Under the pieces are notes generated by a model that saw nothing but the letters and a program-made list of their open reading frames with translations, ran no database searches and had not been told where the DNA came from. Below, one piece after another: positions 34,409-42,826 of a stretch of 64,000 nt of DNA; position 1 is the first letter of the stretch, and each line of letters begins with the position of its first letter. The position numbers and the translations under genes are program-made. This DNA is from JAWKWH01 sp963669285 (GTDB lineage Bacteria; Pseudomonadota; Alphaproteobacteria; Rhizobiales; Rhizobiaceae): positions 371,052 to 435,051 of the forward strand of contig CAXXSI010000030.1 of the NCBI GenBank assembly GCA_963669285.2, in the 5' to 3' direction.

Positions 34409-34740
34409 AAACGCTGGATTGCACGCGCCGAAAATTGGTTGGCGGATCGCTTGCTATAAGTTTGGGGATGTTGTTTCCAACTGAGGTGTTTTCTGCCCAC
34501 CAAACATTTGTGGCAGGGCGAGTTTTTGCGCGGAATGGACAACCAGTTTTTTCCGCGCTTGTAGTATTGGAAAACAACAATCTTCGAATGCAATTTCTGA
34601 CCGGTGGCGATGGATCTTATTTTATTGGGTTTGTAGAACCTGGAAACTATCGAATTAGAGTTGAGCGAGATAATATAACGATCTTCAGCGCGGATATCGT
34701 TCTACCAACAAACGAACGGTTTAATATTCATCTAAATTGA
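34405..34740 (+). CDS. Tat-type exported carboxypeptidase-regulatory-like domain protein
   Basis: GTG 34405 overlaps the upstream stop (GTGA). The 111-residue protein begins with a twin-arginine signal (CTRRKLVGGSLAISLGM, cleavage after FSA) followed by one beta-sandwich: FVAGRVFARNGQPVFSALVV, DGSYFIGFVEPGNYRIRVE. This is the same domain type as the C-terminal part of the coupled upstream protein. No catalytic part is present, so it is a binding or structural module in the periplasm. The pair looks like a two-component envelope unit of unknown function. Confidence 0.65.
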   Translation: MKTLDCTRRKLVGGSLAISLGMLFPTEVFSAHQTFVAGRVFARNGQPVFSALVVLENNNLRMQFLTGGDGSYFIGFVEPGNYRIRVERDNITIFSADIVLPTNERFNIHLN

Positions 34741-34847
34741 ATAGCTACGTTTGCAAAGGACGTGCCAACATTCACACGCAGTAAGTGGTGAGCGGCTGAG
34801 CACGCCGCCTATCAATGCTGGTTTGTCAGAGGTTTGGTATTGCAGGG

Positions 34848-35420
34848 CTATTGCGGAAAGCCGGCTCGCATGAACGAAACAATTTCCCAGATTTCATCGT
34901 TCGTCAATTCGCTCCTGAAGGCAGGCATTTCTGATCCAAAGGCAACGCCGCCCTCTGAAATCGACCACATTAGATACGCATCTACCGACATAGGCATCGA
35001 AATCATAAATGATAAAAGTGCTGGAGAGGGGCTTAGGTCATTTGCTGCGTTCCCGTCGCCCGTGCCGTTGGCCCCGTGGCATGACTGACAATGGTCTTCG
35101 TAAAGCGCCCGCCCTGCGGCGATTGCTACAGCACTGCCAGAAAGCGGATTATTCGCTTCCCCGTATTCCACCGGGACGCCGCGCTCTAAGAAGTTAAGGT
35201 GGCGAGCCCTTCTTCGGCTTAAAGTATCGTCGTTTTGGTTCCTGTCCCACACACTGCGGTTCAGCCAAATTGGATCCCAAAGGTCTTGGTTTTTGGGCTG
35301 TGTCATTTGTGTGACTAAACGTTCGTTGGCCCGTGCCTGTCCGATTGCAAACACAGCCGCGCAAACCAAAGTAATGATTGAGGCAAACACACCGAAGCGT
35401 TGGTAACCTTTGACCATCAT
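34848..35420 (-). CDS. Exported mono-haem cytochrome c
   Basis: A signal peptide (FGVFASIITLVCAAVFAIG, cleavage after ARA) precedes a 100-residue linker and a class I-like cytochrome domain with the haem motif CQSCH (residues 111-115) in ALYEDHCQSCHGANGTGDG. The likely distal Met is in FGSEMPAFRSELTNDEIWEI near residue 163. ATG 35420 or 35417 follows GGAGAGG. It probably transfers electrons in the periplasm; the partner oxidase or dehydrogenase is not nearby. It is monocistronic. Confidence 0.85.
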   Translation of the reverse strand: MMVKGYQRFGVFASIITLVCAAVFAIGQARANERLVTQMTQPKNQDLWDPIWLNRSVWDRNQNDDTLSRRRARHLNFLERGVPVEYGEANNPLSGSAVAIAAGRALYEDHCQSCHGANGTGDGNAANDLSPSPALLSFMISMPMSVDAYLMWSISEGGVAFGSEMPAFRSELTNDEIWEIVSFMRAGFPQ

Positions 35421-35693
35421 CGTGCCTCTCCAGCTTATCGATACGTATTCTACCTCAACGAACCGGTCCCTTATTGGTTGAGAGCGGTCTGTATTAATGC
35501 TCTTTTTACCCGTTGTTCTCGATAATAATCCCTAGCGATGGGGATAATACAATCCTTAGCATGAAGCGTTATCGCAGCTGCGACCTTTCCGCATGTTTCT
35601 ACCTTACAAAAAAACGGTGCCACACTTCGATTACTTCGCCTTCAGCGAGAGTGCGAGGGGCTGGCCACGAGCATAGAATGAAGGGATGCGAGA

Positions 35694-35891
35694 ATGAATA
35701 CGTTGAAATCTACTCAAACCTCAACCGCAAGGCTGAAACAAAAGACAAATCAGCAAATGCCGTTTCTGTACGCCGAAGAATGTGGGCTGGCATTATTTTT
35801 AAATTGCCGAAATGGTCGGAAATTCTATTTGGATCAAGAAAATTGGGATGATCTGGAATTCAGCCTCAAACACGGTTGGAAGCCTGTCTAG
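35694..35891 (+). CDS. Hypothetical small protein
   Basis: ATG 35694 follows a weak GCGAG. The 65-residue product (MNTLKSTQTSTARLKQ...) ends FYLDQENWDDLEFSLKHGWK, which looks protein-like but matches no family that I know. Just downstream lies the 29-bp inverted repeat at 35894. Confidence 0.4.
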   Translation: MNTLKSTQTSTARLKQKTNQQMPFLYAEECGLALFLNCRNGRKFYLDQENWDDLEFSLKHGWKPV

Positions 35892-36286
35892 GCCGTGTTC
35901 TCTAATTGACGGCTGCTCGGGCCCTTGTTCGGTGGGTCGTTTGAAGGATGCTGTGTTCTCTTCGTGCTCGTTCAACGGCACCTGATCGGATCAGCTGAGA
36001 GGGGGCGTTGCATTGTACGTCAACGGACTGCACCGATTGCTCTGTGGCCGTCCGACACGGTTCCTTCGAAGATCGCCGGATCCCCTCGCTCCTTCAAGCG
36101 GTCCCGCCGCTTCAAGGGCGGGTAACTACTCCGATAGGGAACACTCCTGGATCACCGCGACTGGATTAGATTGCAATATCTGCATTCGGCATGCCATCGG
36201 ATGATCAAATGGAGTGTGGATTACCTGAATTCCTTGTCGCTTAATCATTAATCACAATGAGAAAACCGGTTAGGTCACAAAGCCCG
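35892..36286. other. Intergenic, possible insertion-sequence relic
   Basis: 395 bp beginning with the 29-bp repeat also found inverted at 48089-48117. A short palindromic stretch near 36098-36120 (GCGGTCCCGCCGCTTCAAG) is visible; no intact gene is. Confidence 0.35.
35894..35922. repeat. 29-bp inverted repeat, left copy
   Basis: The segment runs from CGTGTTCTCTAA to TGCTCGGGC and is identical to the reverse complement of 48089-48117. The flanks of the two copies are unrelated, so the homology is confined to this length, as for transposon ends. Confidence 0.6.
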
Positions 36287-36613
36287 TCAATTGCAATTCC
36301 TCAAACGGTTTTGGCTTCCCTTCAGGTCCAATAGTTTTTCAAAATCAGCACATAACAAATCCAGATCGCGGACTATCGATTTGTCACCATCTGCAATATG
36401 GGCAATATGTTGCTTCAGAAATTGAATGCGTGTGCGTAAGTCAACTTCGCCGCTCAAATCCGCATTCAGTATCTGGAAAAATAATTCTGACTCCTGCCCG
36501 TCCAACTCGCGAACGGCAGCCTCGTTTATCTCGTTGTCTGACGAGATCAGGTCCCTCAATTTCTGAGTCAATACCCTATGTTGGGCTATCAACTCGGACA
36601 CGCTTTGCCCCAT
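36287..36613 (-). CDS. Hypothetical helical protein
   Basis: A 108-residue acidic, fully helical-looking protein (MGQSVSELIAQHRVLTQKLR...) with a coiled-coil-like heptad pattern in its first half. No family is recognised. It lies 48 bp downstream of the LuxR-type gene on the same strand and could be cotranscribed. Confidence 0.5.
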   Translation of the reverse strand: MGQSVSELIAQHRVLTQKLRDLISSDNEINEAAVRELDGQESELFFQILNADLSGEVDLRTRIQFLKQHIAHIADGDKSIVRDLDLLCADFEKLLDLKGSQNRLRNCN

Positions 36614-36661
36614 GCGGTGCTCCCAGGCGGCAGCTGCCGAAAATATGCAATTCTTTTGCAG

Positions 36662-37456
36662 TTAGCCTGATTCTTTTGTTCGAATTGCGTCAGGTTCGCC
36701 CATATTCATATTCGAGAACTCGCCTACTGCCAATGCTTTGGCAACGGCGTGTGGGAGGCTGTTAGCATGCAACCTATTTTGTGCATCTTTAAGCAGAGCG
36801 CCAAATGCATAGTCACCCAAATCGAGTAGGCGTGTGATCTCAGCTCTACTCATTCCAATCGATAGAAGGAAAAGGATCTTCGCTTGGACTGCCGATAGGA
36901 TCTTGGGCGCAAATAGCTTTGTGATCTCTGGAAATCGCGTGATAACCGCGCCAAAACATTGGCCGATACTTGAAAAAAGCTCTGCTTGAAGACCCACCGA
37001 AATCGAGCGTGCACCGGTCCCAACTACGATGTTTGCAAGCCCCCGCCCAAGTGCGATTGGCATCACCAAAACATGCAGGTGCCCGAGCTTAGCCAATTCG
37101 TCTAGAAAACGCTGCTCCAAAAATTCAGGATATTTTTTTCGATCCACTTGAAGCGCGTCGAAAGGTTTTCTCAACCGCTTCGCTTCCCTCAGATTTGGGC
37201 ACCCACCAAGCTGTCGAAACTGTTTTGAAAGCGACCTCAACGAATCTGGTAAGTCCCGATATGGGTGAACTGATACCTGCTCCCCTTCCAAATCGCAAAA
37301 AAACACACTTAGCAATGACAAATCTAAGTGCTTAAGATGTCGAGCTAATATTTCACAAGCGCTCTTTACATCCCTAGACGATGATATCAATCGAGTTACT
37401 TTGTGCAGGTCGTCATAGCCCCAATCCAGCTCGATGGTTTGAAGATTTTTTTCCAT
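36662..37456 (-). CDS. LuxR-family-like regulator with divergent helix-turn-helix
   Basis: The 264-residue protein has an N-terminal domain of about 160 residues that resembles autoinducer-binding or GAF-like sensors, and a C-terminal LuxR-type region beginning LSAVQAKILFLLSIGMSRAE, RLLDLGDYAFGALLKDAQNR, HAVAKALAVGEF. The usual S/T-x-x-T-V-x-x-H recognition helix is altered (DYAFGALLKDAQ), so DNA binding may be changed. ATG 37456 follows GGCGGGA. It shares layout with the gene at 38036-38881. No luxI-like synthase is present in the window. Confidence 0.65.
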   Translation of the reverse strand: MEKNLQTIELDWGYDDLHKVTRLISSSRDVKSACEILARHLKHLDLSLLSVFFCDLEGEQVSVHPYRDLPDSLRSLSKQFRQLGGCPNLREAKRLRKPFDALQVDRKKYPEFLEQRFLDELAKLGHLHVLVMPIALGRGLANIVVGTGARSISVGLQAELFSSIGQCFGAVITRFPEITKLFAPKILSAVQAKILFLLSIGMSRAEITRLLDLGDYAFGALLKDAQNRLHANSLPHAVAKALAVGEFSNMNMGEPDAIRTKESG

Positions 37457-37726
37457 TGAATCCCGCCAAAGCCAAGCGACTCAGTTGAAAGCCAATTCGT
37501 GACAAAGCACAAGTTGCACCAGAATTGAAGTTTTATAAAATCAAATATTGGTGGAAAGTACAAAACCGATAAATGAAATTACGTGTGGCAATTGAAACGT
37601 CAGAACATATTTCTTGTTAACCCATACAACATTCTTGATCATCAGATCACAGACCCCCAAGGCTTAACGCATTGAATTACGATCCTTTCAACTTGTTTGC
37701 GGTGTGAGCTGGATACGAGGAAAGCA

Positions 37727-37957
37727 ATGCGCATTTTGAAGCCGAAACGGAAATCAATTGATCCAAATTACATAAACGAGTGCGAGGAAGCACTCGCGCC
37801 TGTATTGCATAGACTTGTGGATCATGTTGAGCAAAGAGGTTGGAATGCTGGCGTTGTCGCCGCGGCACTTCACTCACTGGGAAAAACTAATCTTAATCAC
37901 AAAAGCACGAACGCAAATTCGATCTGCTATCAAGGGCAACTCGCATCGCTGCACTGA
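37727..37957 (+). CDS. Small repeated-family protein, copy 3 (C-terminus out of frame)
   Basis: ATG 37727 follows GAGGAAAGC. Residues 1-58 (MRILKPKRKSIDPNYINECE, EQRGWNAGVVAAALHSLGKT, NLNHKS) match the copies at 12841 and 46362. The frame ends with a divergent tail at 37957. In another frame the DNA encodes KFDLLSRATRIAALK-stop (to 37962), matching the family ending FDKVLQAVRVAALK, so one base seems to be missing near 37911. It lacks the structured leader of the other copies. Confidence 0.55.
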   Translation: MRILKPKRKSIDPNYINECEEALAPVLHRLVDHVEQRGWNAGVVAAALHSLGKTNLNHKSTNANSICYQGQLASLH

Positions 37958-38035
37958 AATAGCGGAAATTGGCTATTTGCTTGATGAGATCAATTAATAG
38001 CAAGGTGCAGTTCTGAAGCTGTCAGATGTGTCAGC

Positions 38036-38881
38036 TTAAAGGCTGCGACAATCAACGACTCCGAGATGTATTGCAATTGCAATTGCGTGGCTCCGAGATG
38101 TCGCCTGCAATTTTCTGCACGCGTTCTTTATGTACTGGTTCACCGTGTTTTCTGACAATTTCAGCTTTGTTGATAAATCAGACACGGACTTACCGGCTGC
38201 GATCCAGCATAAACATTTCTTTTCGACGGGGCTGAATCGTGCGCTCTCCGCCCTGCGGCGACCATTGTGCAATGCCCTCTCGCTAATATCGCCCAGATTG
38301 AATTTTATTGACAAACCCACCATGAACTGAGCAACCAATTCTTGTATCCTCTGCGACAATACATTGTATACAGGAACTTCATTGTATCCGATGAAGCAAA
38401 CAAAGACGCTGTCGGAAACAACAATTGGAACAACATCAATCTTTTCAAAATTGAGCCGTTGAAGTTCCTGAAGGTACTGCATGCTGAAAAATTCATCGAA
38501 TCCCGGCAGATAGAGACTCAGCGCTTCAAATGGTTTTCCACCCTTAATCGCCAGTTGCACAAGCGGACAGCCCTGATTGCCATCAAACTCGGTGCACATT
38601 CGCTGCAAGCTTTCGGGGAAAACGGAGTGAGCAACTACACAGTCACTGTGTGTTTCTGGATTAAAGACGCCAAGAAACAGGAGTGACGGCCCGATCAAGG
38701 AAATACGTGACTCCAGAAGCTCTACCGCATGTAAAAAACTGCGTGATTGAATAACAATATCCGTGACATTTTGAACATTGCCAAATTCAATTCCATGCTC
38801 AATGGCTGGTGTGTTCGATTGTTGCCCCAACTCCCACTCCTCATTGCTTAGATTCAATCGATTGCCAACCCCTACGACCAT
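38036..38881 (-). CDS. LuxR-family transcriptional regulator
   Basis: The 281-residue protein ends in a standard LuxR helix-turn-helix: FSPVEKKCLCWIAAGKSVSD, LSTKLKLSENTVNQYIKNAC, RKLQATSRSHAIAIAIHLG. The N-terminal 190 residues look like an autoinducer-binding fold (FEKIDVVPIVVSDSVFVCFI) but lack clear ligand residues. It probably acts as a solo regulator, as no synthase gene is seen. Together with 36662-37456 it forms a paired array interrupted by the small gene at 37727. Confidence 0.8.
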   Translation of the reverse strand: MVVGVGNRLNLSNEEWELGQQSNTPAIEHGIEFGNVQNVTDIVIQSRSFLHAVELLESRISLIGPSLLFLGVFNPETHSDCVVAHSVFPESLQRMCTEFDGNQGCPLVQLAIKGGKPFEALSLYLPGFDEFFSMQYLQELQRLNFEKIDVVPIVVSDSVFVCFIGYNEVPVYNVLSQRIQELVAQFMVGLSIKFNLGDISERALHNGRRRAESARFSPVEKKCLCWIAAGKSVSDLSTKLKLSENTVNQYIKNACRKLQATSRSHAIAIAIHLGVVDCRSL

Positions 38882-39012
38882 TCAATTGGTAGGGAAAACA
38901 CTACACGAAAGCGTGAATAACTCAATGGGAATTGGGTATGCCCATCAGTCGTTAACCGTGATAGGGGTGCGAAAAATGAACTGCGAAGAACATTGATAAC
39001 AACGTCGCAATA

Positions 39013-39028
39013 TACCGACTAATTGGTA
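39013..39028. promoter_or_regulatory. Candidate TetR-type operator
   Basis: TACC-GACTAATT-GGTA is an imperfect palindrome 60 bp upstream of the TetR gene start; the half AATTGGTAG recurs at 38884-38892 beside the divergent LuxR gene. Autoregulation is inferred. Confidence 0.35.
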
Positions 39029-39088
39029 GAATTTTGAATACTAATCAGCGCTCACGCAAATCAACTCTGAGATCACGAAGACGATTTG

Positions 39089-39664
39089 ATGGATAGTCAG
39101 CCAACAAAAACCAAGATACTTGACGCGGCGGAAAGACTGGTTAGAACACGCGGTTTTAATGGATTTAGCTACGCAGACGTCGCCGATCATGTTGGCATCA
39201 AGAAAGCCAGTCTACATCACCACTACCCAGCAAAAATGGATCTGGGACTGGCACTTATCGAGCGATTTTCTGACTCGGTGCTAAGTTATCTTGATGAGAT
39301 CGATCGAACACAGGGAAAGACGCTGACCAAGCTGCGTGAATACTCGCAAATTTACGAAACATCTTTTCACGAAAATCAAATGTGCCTCTGCGGTATGCTC
39401 GCCGCAGAACACGAAACTATTTCAGATGAAATGCAACACGCCGTCGGCCTCTATTTTGAGAAACAAGAAGCATGGCTGCAAGACGTTCTCACCGAGGGCC
39501 AGGAGCGTGGGGAACTTTGCTTTAATGGATCGCCGGCAGAGCACGCGCGGATGATTGTCACTCATTTCCAAGGTGCTTTGTTAGTAGCCAAATCGCTGAA
39601 CTCACTGGAACGTATCGCGACAACGGCTTCCAACTTAATCGAGACCTATCGAAGCAAGGATTAG
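39089..39664 (+). CDS. TetR/AcrR family transcriptional regulator
   Basis: ATG 39089 (after TTG 39086) gives 191 residues. The N-terminal helix-turn-helix is clear: TKTKILDAAERLVRTRGFNG, FSYADVADHVGIKKASLHHH, YPAKMDL. The ligand domain includes MCLCGMLAAEHETISDEMQ, with two cysteines in a C-x-C pair reminiscent of NemR- or AcuR-like electrophile sensors. The target is unknown; it is divergent from the LuxR gene at 38036-38881. Confidence 0.85.
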   Translation: MDSQPTKTKILDAAERLVRTRGFNGFSYADVADHVGIKKASLHHHYPAKMDLGLALIERFSDSVLSYLDEIDRTQGKTLTKLREYSQIYETSFHENQMCLCGMLAAEHETISDEMQHAVGLYFEKQEAWLQDVLTEGQERGELCFNGSPAEHARMIVTHFQGALLVAKSLNSLERIATTASNLIETYRSKD

Positions 39665-39815
39665 TTGGGCAAACGCCGCGTAGCTTTGATTGTCGAACAA
39701 ATGCTGCAAGCAGTGCAATGTGCAGTTTTGGCATGGATTAAGTCGTTCTTCATATACTCAATGAATGGCTGCTACTGACAGAATCCGTGCATCAGCCATT
39801 CAACCAGCCATGTCC

Positions 39816-39995
39816 GCTTTGGGCTGATTTTGGTGAAAAAGTCGGTAATCTAGGCGGCGAATTTGTAGAAATGGATTTCAGATACGTCTGTTGATCAAAA
39901 CTCATTTCTAACTGATACCCGTATTTAAAATGAAAACCTAACTTTCAGGACCAAATTTCGCTAGGCCGACTTTTTCATCAAAATCAGCCCAAAGC
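39816..39995. mobile_element. MITE-like element, 180 bp
   Basis: A 30-bp left end (39816-39845, GCTTTGGGCTGATTTT...AAGTCGG) is repeated inverted at 39966-39995 with a single mismatch. The interior is AT-rich and non-coding. No transposase is inside, so it would depend on one elsewhere. Its right end lies 37 bp before the gene at 40032 and could supply transcription signals. Confidence 0.65.
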
Positions 39996-40031
39996 TGCCA
40001 ATTGAGCAAACACATAATAGGAGCGAACGGA

Positions 40032-40223
40032 ATGGCAAAGATCACTGTAAAAGAAGATAGCAGGACAAATGTCTACGATGGCGTAATCACAGAATTTAAA
40101 CTGTTGCCGGAATTCATCGACGCTACCCCTTTCGGTGACGAGCATCAGAGATTGGCGAGAACTGGATCGGGGATTGTTAAACTGACCATGCGTTACGGGA
40201 ATGGTCCGACTGATGAAATCTGA
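40032..40223 (+). CDS. Hypothetical small protein
   Basis: ATG 40032 follows AGGAGCGAACGG. The 63-residue product begins MAKITVKEDSRTNVYDGVIT and ends LTMRYGNGPTDEI; it is polar and probably cytoplasmic. No family is recognised. It is wedged between two MITE-like elements. Confidence 0.5.
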   Translation: MAKITVKEDSRTNVYDGVITEFKLLPEFIDATPFGDEHQRLARTGSGIVKLTMRYGNGPTDEI

Positions 40224-40242
40224 CGAGCGTCAGCAACGCGGA

Positions 40243-40400
40243 GAGGCTGTGAGAAAACTCGAAAAGCCCCGCGACGAGTAGAATGAAATCGCTCAAATAG
40301 CCGTCAAAAGGGACCCAGCGGTACAACCATTCCACTTTGGTGTAAATTGCGGAATGATGTTCTCAGAATAATTGTCGAAGCTGAGTTCTCACACAGCCTC
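40243..40400. mobile_element. Second MITE-like element, 158 bp
   Basis: GAGGCTGTGAGAAAACTC at 40243-40260 and GAGTTCTCACACAGCCTC at 40383-40400 are imperfect inverted repeats of the kind seen at the ends of IS5-like elements. The interior does not code. Its ends differ from those of the element at 39816-39995. Confidence 0.5.
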
Positions 40401-40646
40401 CCGACAAAGCCGCCGTTGTGCATTTAACACACCAGATATTGTGGAAGGGTCAGCTATTCGAACATTTCGAAAGTGACGATTTGTCGAACGAATGGCCGCT
40501 TCTCAGCAAGGCCAACGTCTCCTCGGAGCGATTTCGCGAGCGTCAAATTCAAACAGTTTGAAGGGTTTCGACTGCGAAAGAAGGTGCGCTAAAAGACTGG
40601 GTGGCCAGCGCAATCGCGTTCCCGGACCCACCCATAAAGGGATACG
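40401..40646. other. Intergenic stretch, nothing recognised
   Basis: About 250 bp between the second MITE-like element and the fusion kinase gene, without visible features. Confidence 0.3.
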
Positions 40647-42161
40647 ATGATTACCGAAGATCAATCAAAAGTCATCGCTTTCTTTGAAGGCGCGCATTCT
40701 CATGCCGGCGAAATAGAAGAACGATTTACGACACATATTTCACATGTATTTCTGACAAAGGCGCTCGCATACAAACTCAAGAGAGCCCTTAAATTGCCAT
40801 ACGTTGATTTTTCGACCCCGCAAAAAAGACTCCATTTTTGCCATAGGGAAGTTGAACTGAACCGTCGTACCGCGCCTGAATTGTATTTGGGCGTCCGAAA
40901 AATCACCCGCGCAGAAAACGAATCTCTCGAATTCGATGGAACCGGTGAGTTGGTCGACGCGGCAGTCGAGATGATCCGCTTCAAAACGGATGATTTATTT
41001 GCGTTCATGGCGAAGCAAGGTCGTCTTGATAGTGGCCATCTGCAAAATGTTGCGGACACAATTGCTAATTTTCACGCCACCTTAGAGCCGCAGTCCGACA
41101 GCGGGTCATCGCTGATGGATGCAGTCTTGTCGATTAACGAAGGCGGTTTGAACTCCACTGACATATTTGACCACGCTGCTGTTGTCTCAATTTGTCATGA
41201 ATTTCGAGAGGCTTTCCACGGTCTGAAGGAACATCTTTATCAACGCTCGCGCACTGGCAAAGTCGTGCTGGGTCATGGCGATCTTCATTTGCGCAACATT
41301 TGCTTGTTTCGAGAGCAGCCAACACTTTTCGACTGCATTGATTTCAATGATGCGATCGCCACAATCGATAAGATGTATGACGTGGCGTTTCTAATCATGG
41401 ATTTATGGTATCGCGAGCTCCCTCATTTTTCCAACCTGACTGCCAATCGGTACTGCGACATGACGGGAGACGAGGATGGCTATCCGCTACTTGGGTTCTT
41501 TATGGCAGTTCGAGCCGCGGTTCGGGCCCACACGACAGCCACGCAAATTTCGGAAAGCGACAGGGAAGATCCCAAACTGGTTACGAGAGCGCATAGGTAT
41601 TTTGACCTTGCAAGGCAACTGCTCAAACCCGGTTCCCCAAAACTTGTGGTGATTGGAGGTCTCAGCGGCTCAGGAAAAACCAGTGTTGCCCAGAGGCTTG
41701 CGGCATGTGTTGACGGACCGCCAGGCGCACGTGTCCTTGAAAGCGATCGCATTCGGAAAAGGCTCTTTGACGTAGCTCCGGAAACGCGGCTTCCCGAAGC
41801 GGCTTACAAACCGGATGTCAGCGATAGTGTGTACGACTTAATTGCAAGTCGAGCCGAAGCAGCATTACGGTTGGGTGCTGCCGTGGTCGCCGACGCTGTT
41901 TACAGCGACACTAGACGACGCTCAATGATCTCAAAATCCGCCCATGGTGAAGGCGTTCCATTCACGGGTATCTGGCTCTCGGCTCCAGTCGAAACGCTCC
42001 GCCATAGGATCGCTTCCCGTGAGGAGAGCGCCTCCGATGCCGACCTGTCAATCTTGGATCGTCAACTACAGGCATATGAGAAGCCCGATGACTGGGTCGA
42101 TTTGGATTCATCGCGGCCGATCCCGGAAATCGTCGACCGCATTATGCGTGAAATCAGTTAG
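40647..42161 (+). CDS. Fusion of aminoglycoside-phosphotransferase-like and AAA-type kinase domains
   Basis: ATG 40647 follows AAGGGA. Residues 1-300 form an APH-like kinase: KRALKLPYVDFS near 45, the Brenner motif HGDLHLRN at 210-217 and DCIDFNDAI near 229 in place of the metal-binding DxD. After a linker, residues 330-504 form a P-loop kinase with GLSGSGKT at 338-345, a DR-type lid (ESDRIRKRLF) and a late DLDSSRPIPEIVDRI. Such fusions are widespread and uncharacterised; they are usually annotated as AAA family ATPase. It probably phosphorylates a small molecule. It is cytoplasmic and monocistronic. Confidence 0.8.
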   Translation: MITEDQSKVIAFFEGAHSHAGEIEERFTTHISHVFLTKALAYKLKRALKLPYVDFSTPQKRLHFCHREVELNRRTAPELYLGVRKITRAENESLEFDGTGELVDAAVEMIRFKTDDLFAFMAKQGRLDSGHLQNVADTIANFHATLEPQSDSGSSLMDAVLSINEGGLNSTDIFDHAAVVSICHEFREAFHGLKEHLYQRSRTGKVVLGHGDLHLRNICLFREQPTLFDCIDFNDAIATIDKMYDVAFLIMDLWYRELPHFSNLTANRYCDMTGDEDGYPLLGFFMAVRAAVRAHTTATQISESDREDPKLVTRAHRYFDLARQLLKPGSPKLVVIGGLSGSGKTSVAQRLAACVDGPPGARVLESDRIRKRLFDVAPETRLPEAAYKPDVSDSVYDLIASRAEAALRLGAAVVADAVYSDTRRRSMISKSAHGEGVPFTGIWLSAPVETLRHRIASREESASDADLSILDRQLQAYEKPDDWVDLDSSRPIPEIVDRIMREIS

Positions 42162-42229
42162 GACGCGTATTGGCCAGGAGACCGGAATCAGCACGGAATG
42201 GGAAATCTGTATCTTTGATACGCATAATT

Positions 42230-42660
42230 TGGAGTTCCCCCGGTTTGATGGACACTTTTCCGTTTGTGAAGGAGAGTGCTTATCATGCCGAGAACCAGGA
42301 ACCCGTACCCTGCGGAATTCAGGGAACAAATCATCGCCTTGGCGCGAGCCGGGCGAAGTGTTGAAAGCCTTGTCCGCGAATTCGAGCCTTGCGTTGCCGC
42401 CATTCATGGCTGGATCAAACAGGCCGGGCTTGATGGCGGGTTGCGCGATGACGGCCTGACCAGCGCCGAGCGGGAGGAACTGCGGCGTCTGCGCCGGGAG
42501 AACCGCCAGCTTCGAACGGAGCGTGATATCCTTTCAAAGGCCGCGGCCTGGTTTGCAGCGAACGACGTGACGTCGTCCCGGTCTTCGAATTCATGACCGC
42601 AAACCAGGCCCTGTAAGCTGTGTGCGTTGCTACGAGTTGGCGCTTAGAGCCGATTTTAGA
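42230..42660 (+). mobile_element. IS3-family insertion sequence remnant
   Basis: An end-like TGGAGTTCCCCCGG at 42230 precedes an orfA-type gene. The orfB part is cut short: after FEFMTANQAL a stop appears within a few codons and homology fades by about 42660. The right end is not recognised. Confidence 0.6.
42285..42596 (+). CDS. IS3-family transposase OrfA
   Basis: ATG 42285 gives 103 residues: MPRTRNPYPAEFREQIIALA, RAGRSVESLVREFEPCVAAI, HGWIKQAG and the leucine-zipper region LRRLRRENRQLRTERDILSK. This is the DNA-binding first subunit of IS3-type transposases. The catalytic OrfB (DDE) is missing downstream, so the element cannot move by itself. Confidence 0.8.
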   Translation: MPRTRNPYPAEFREQIIALARAGRSVESLVREFEPCVAAIHGWIKQAGLDGGLRDDGLTSAEREELRRLRRENRQLRTERDILSKAAAWFAANDVTSSRSSNS

Positions 42661-42826
42661 CGCTCACGATTGACGAGCCAACGCTGCGGCTACTCTGAAG
42701 CACTTGCCGACTTGTAAATGCTGACGCAAGGTTTCGTGACTAAACAGGTGTTTGATTCATGCCAATTGAATTCAAACCTGTTTTCGAAATGTTGTGCATC
42801 AAAAAGCTAATCTGAAGGGAGTTTCC

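Noticed and set aside
36098..36124. Short palindrome near CTTCAAGCGGTCCCGCCGCTT
   Set aside because: It resembles a terminator stem but has no U-run and no gene upstream; too weak to list.
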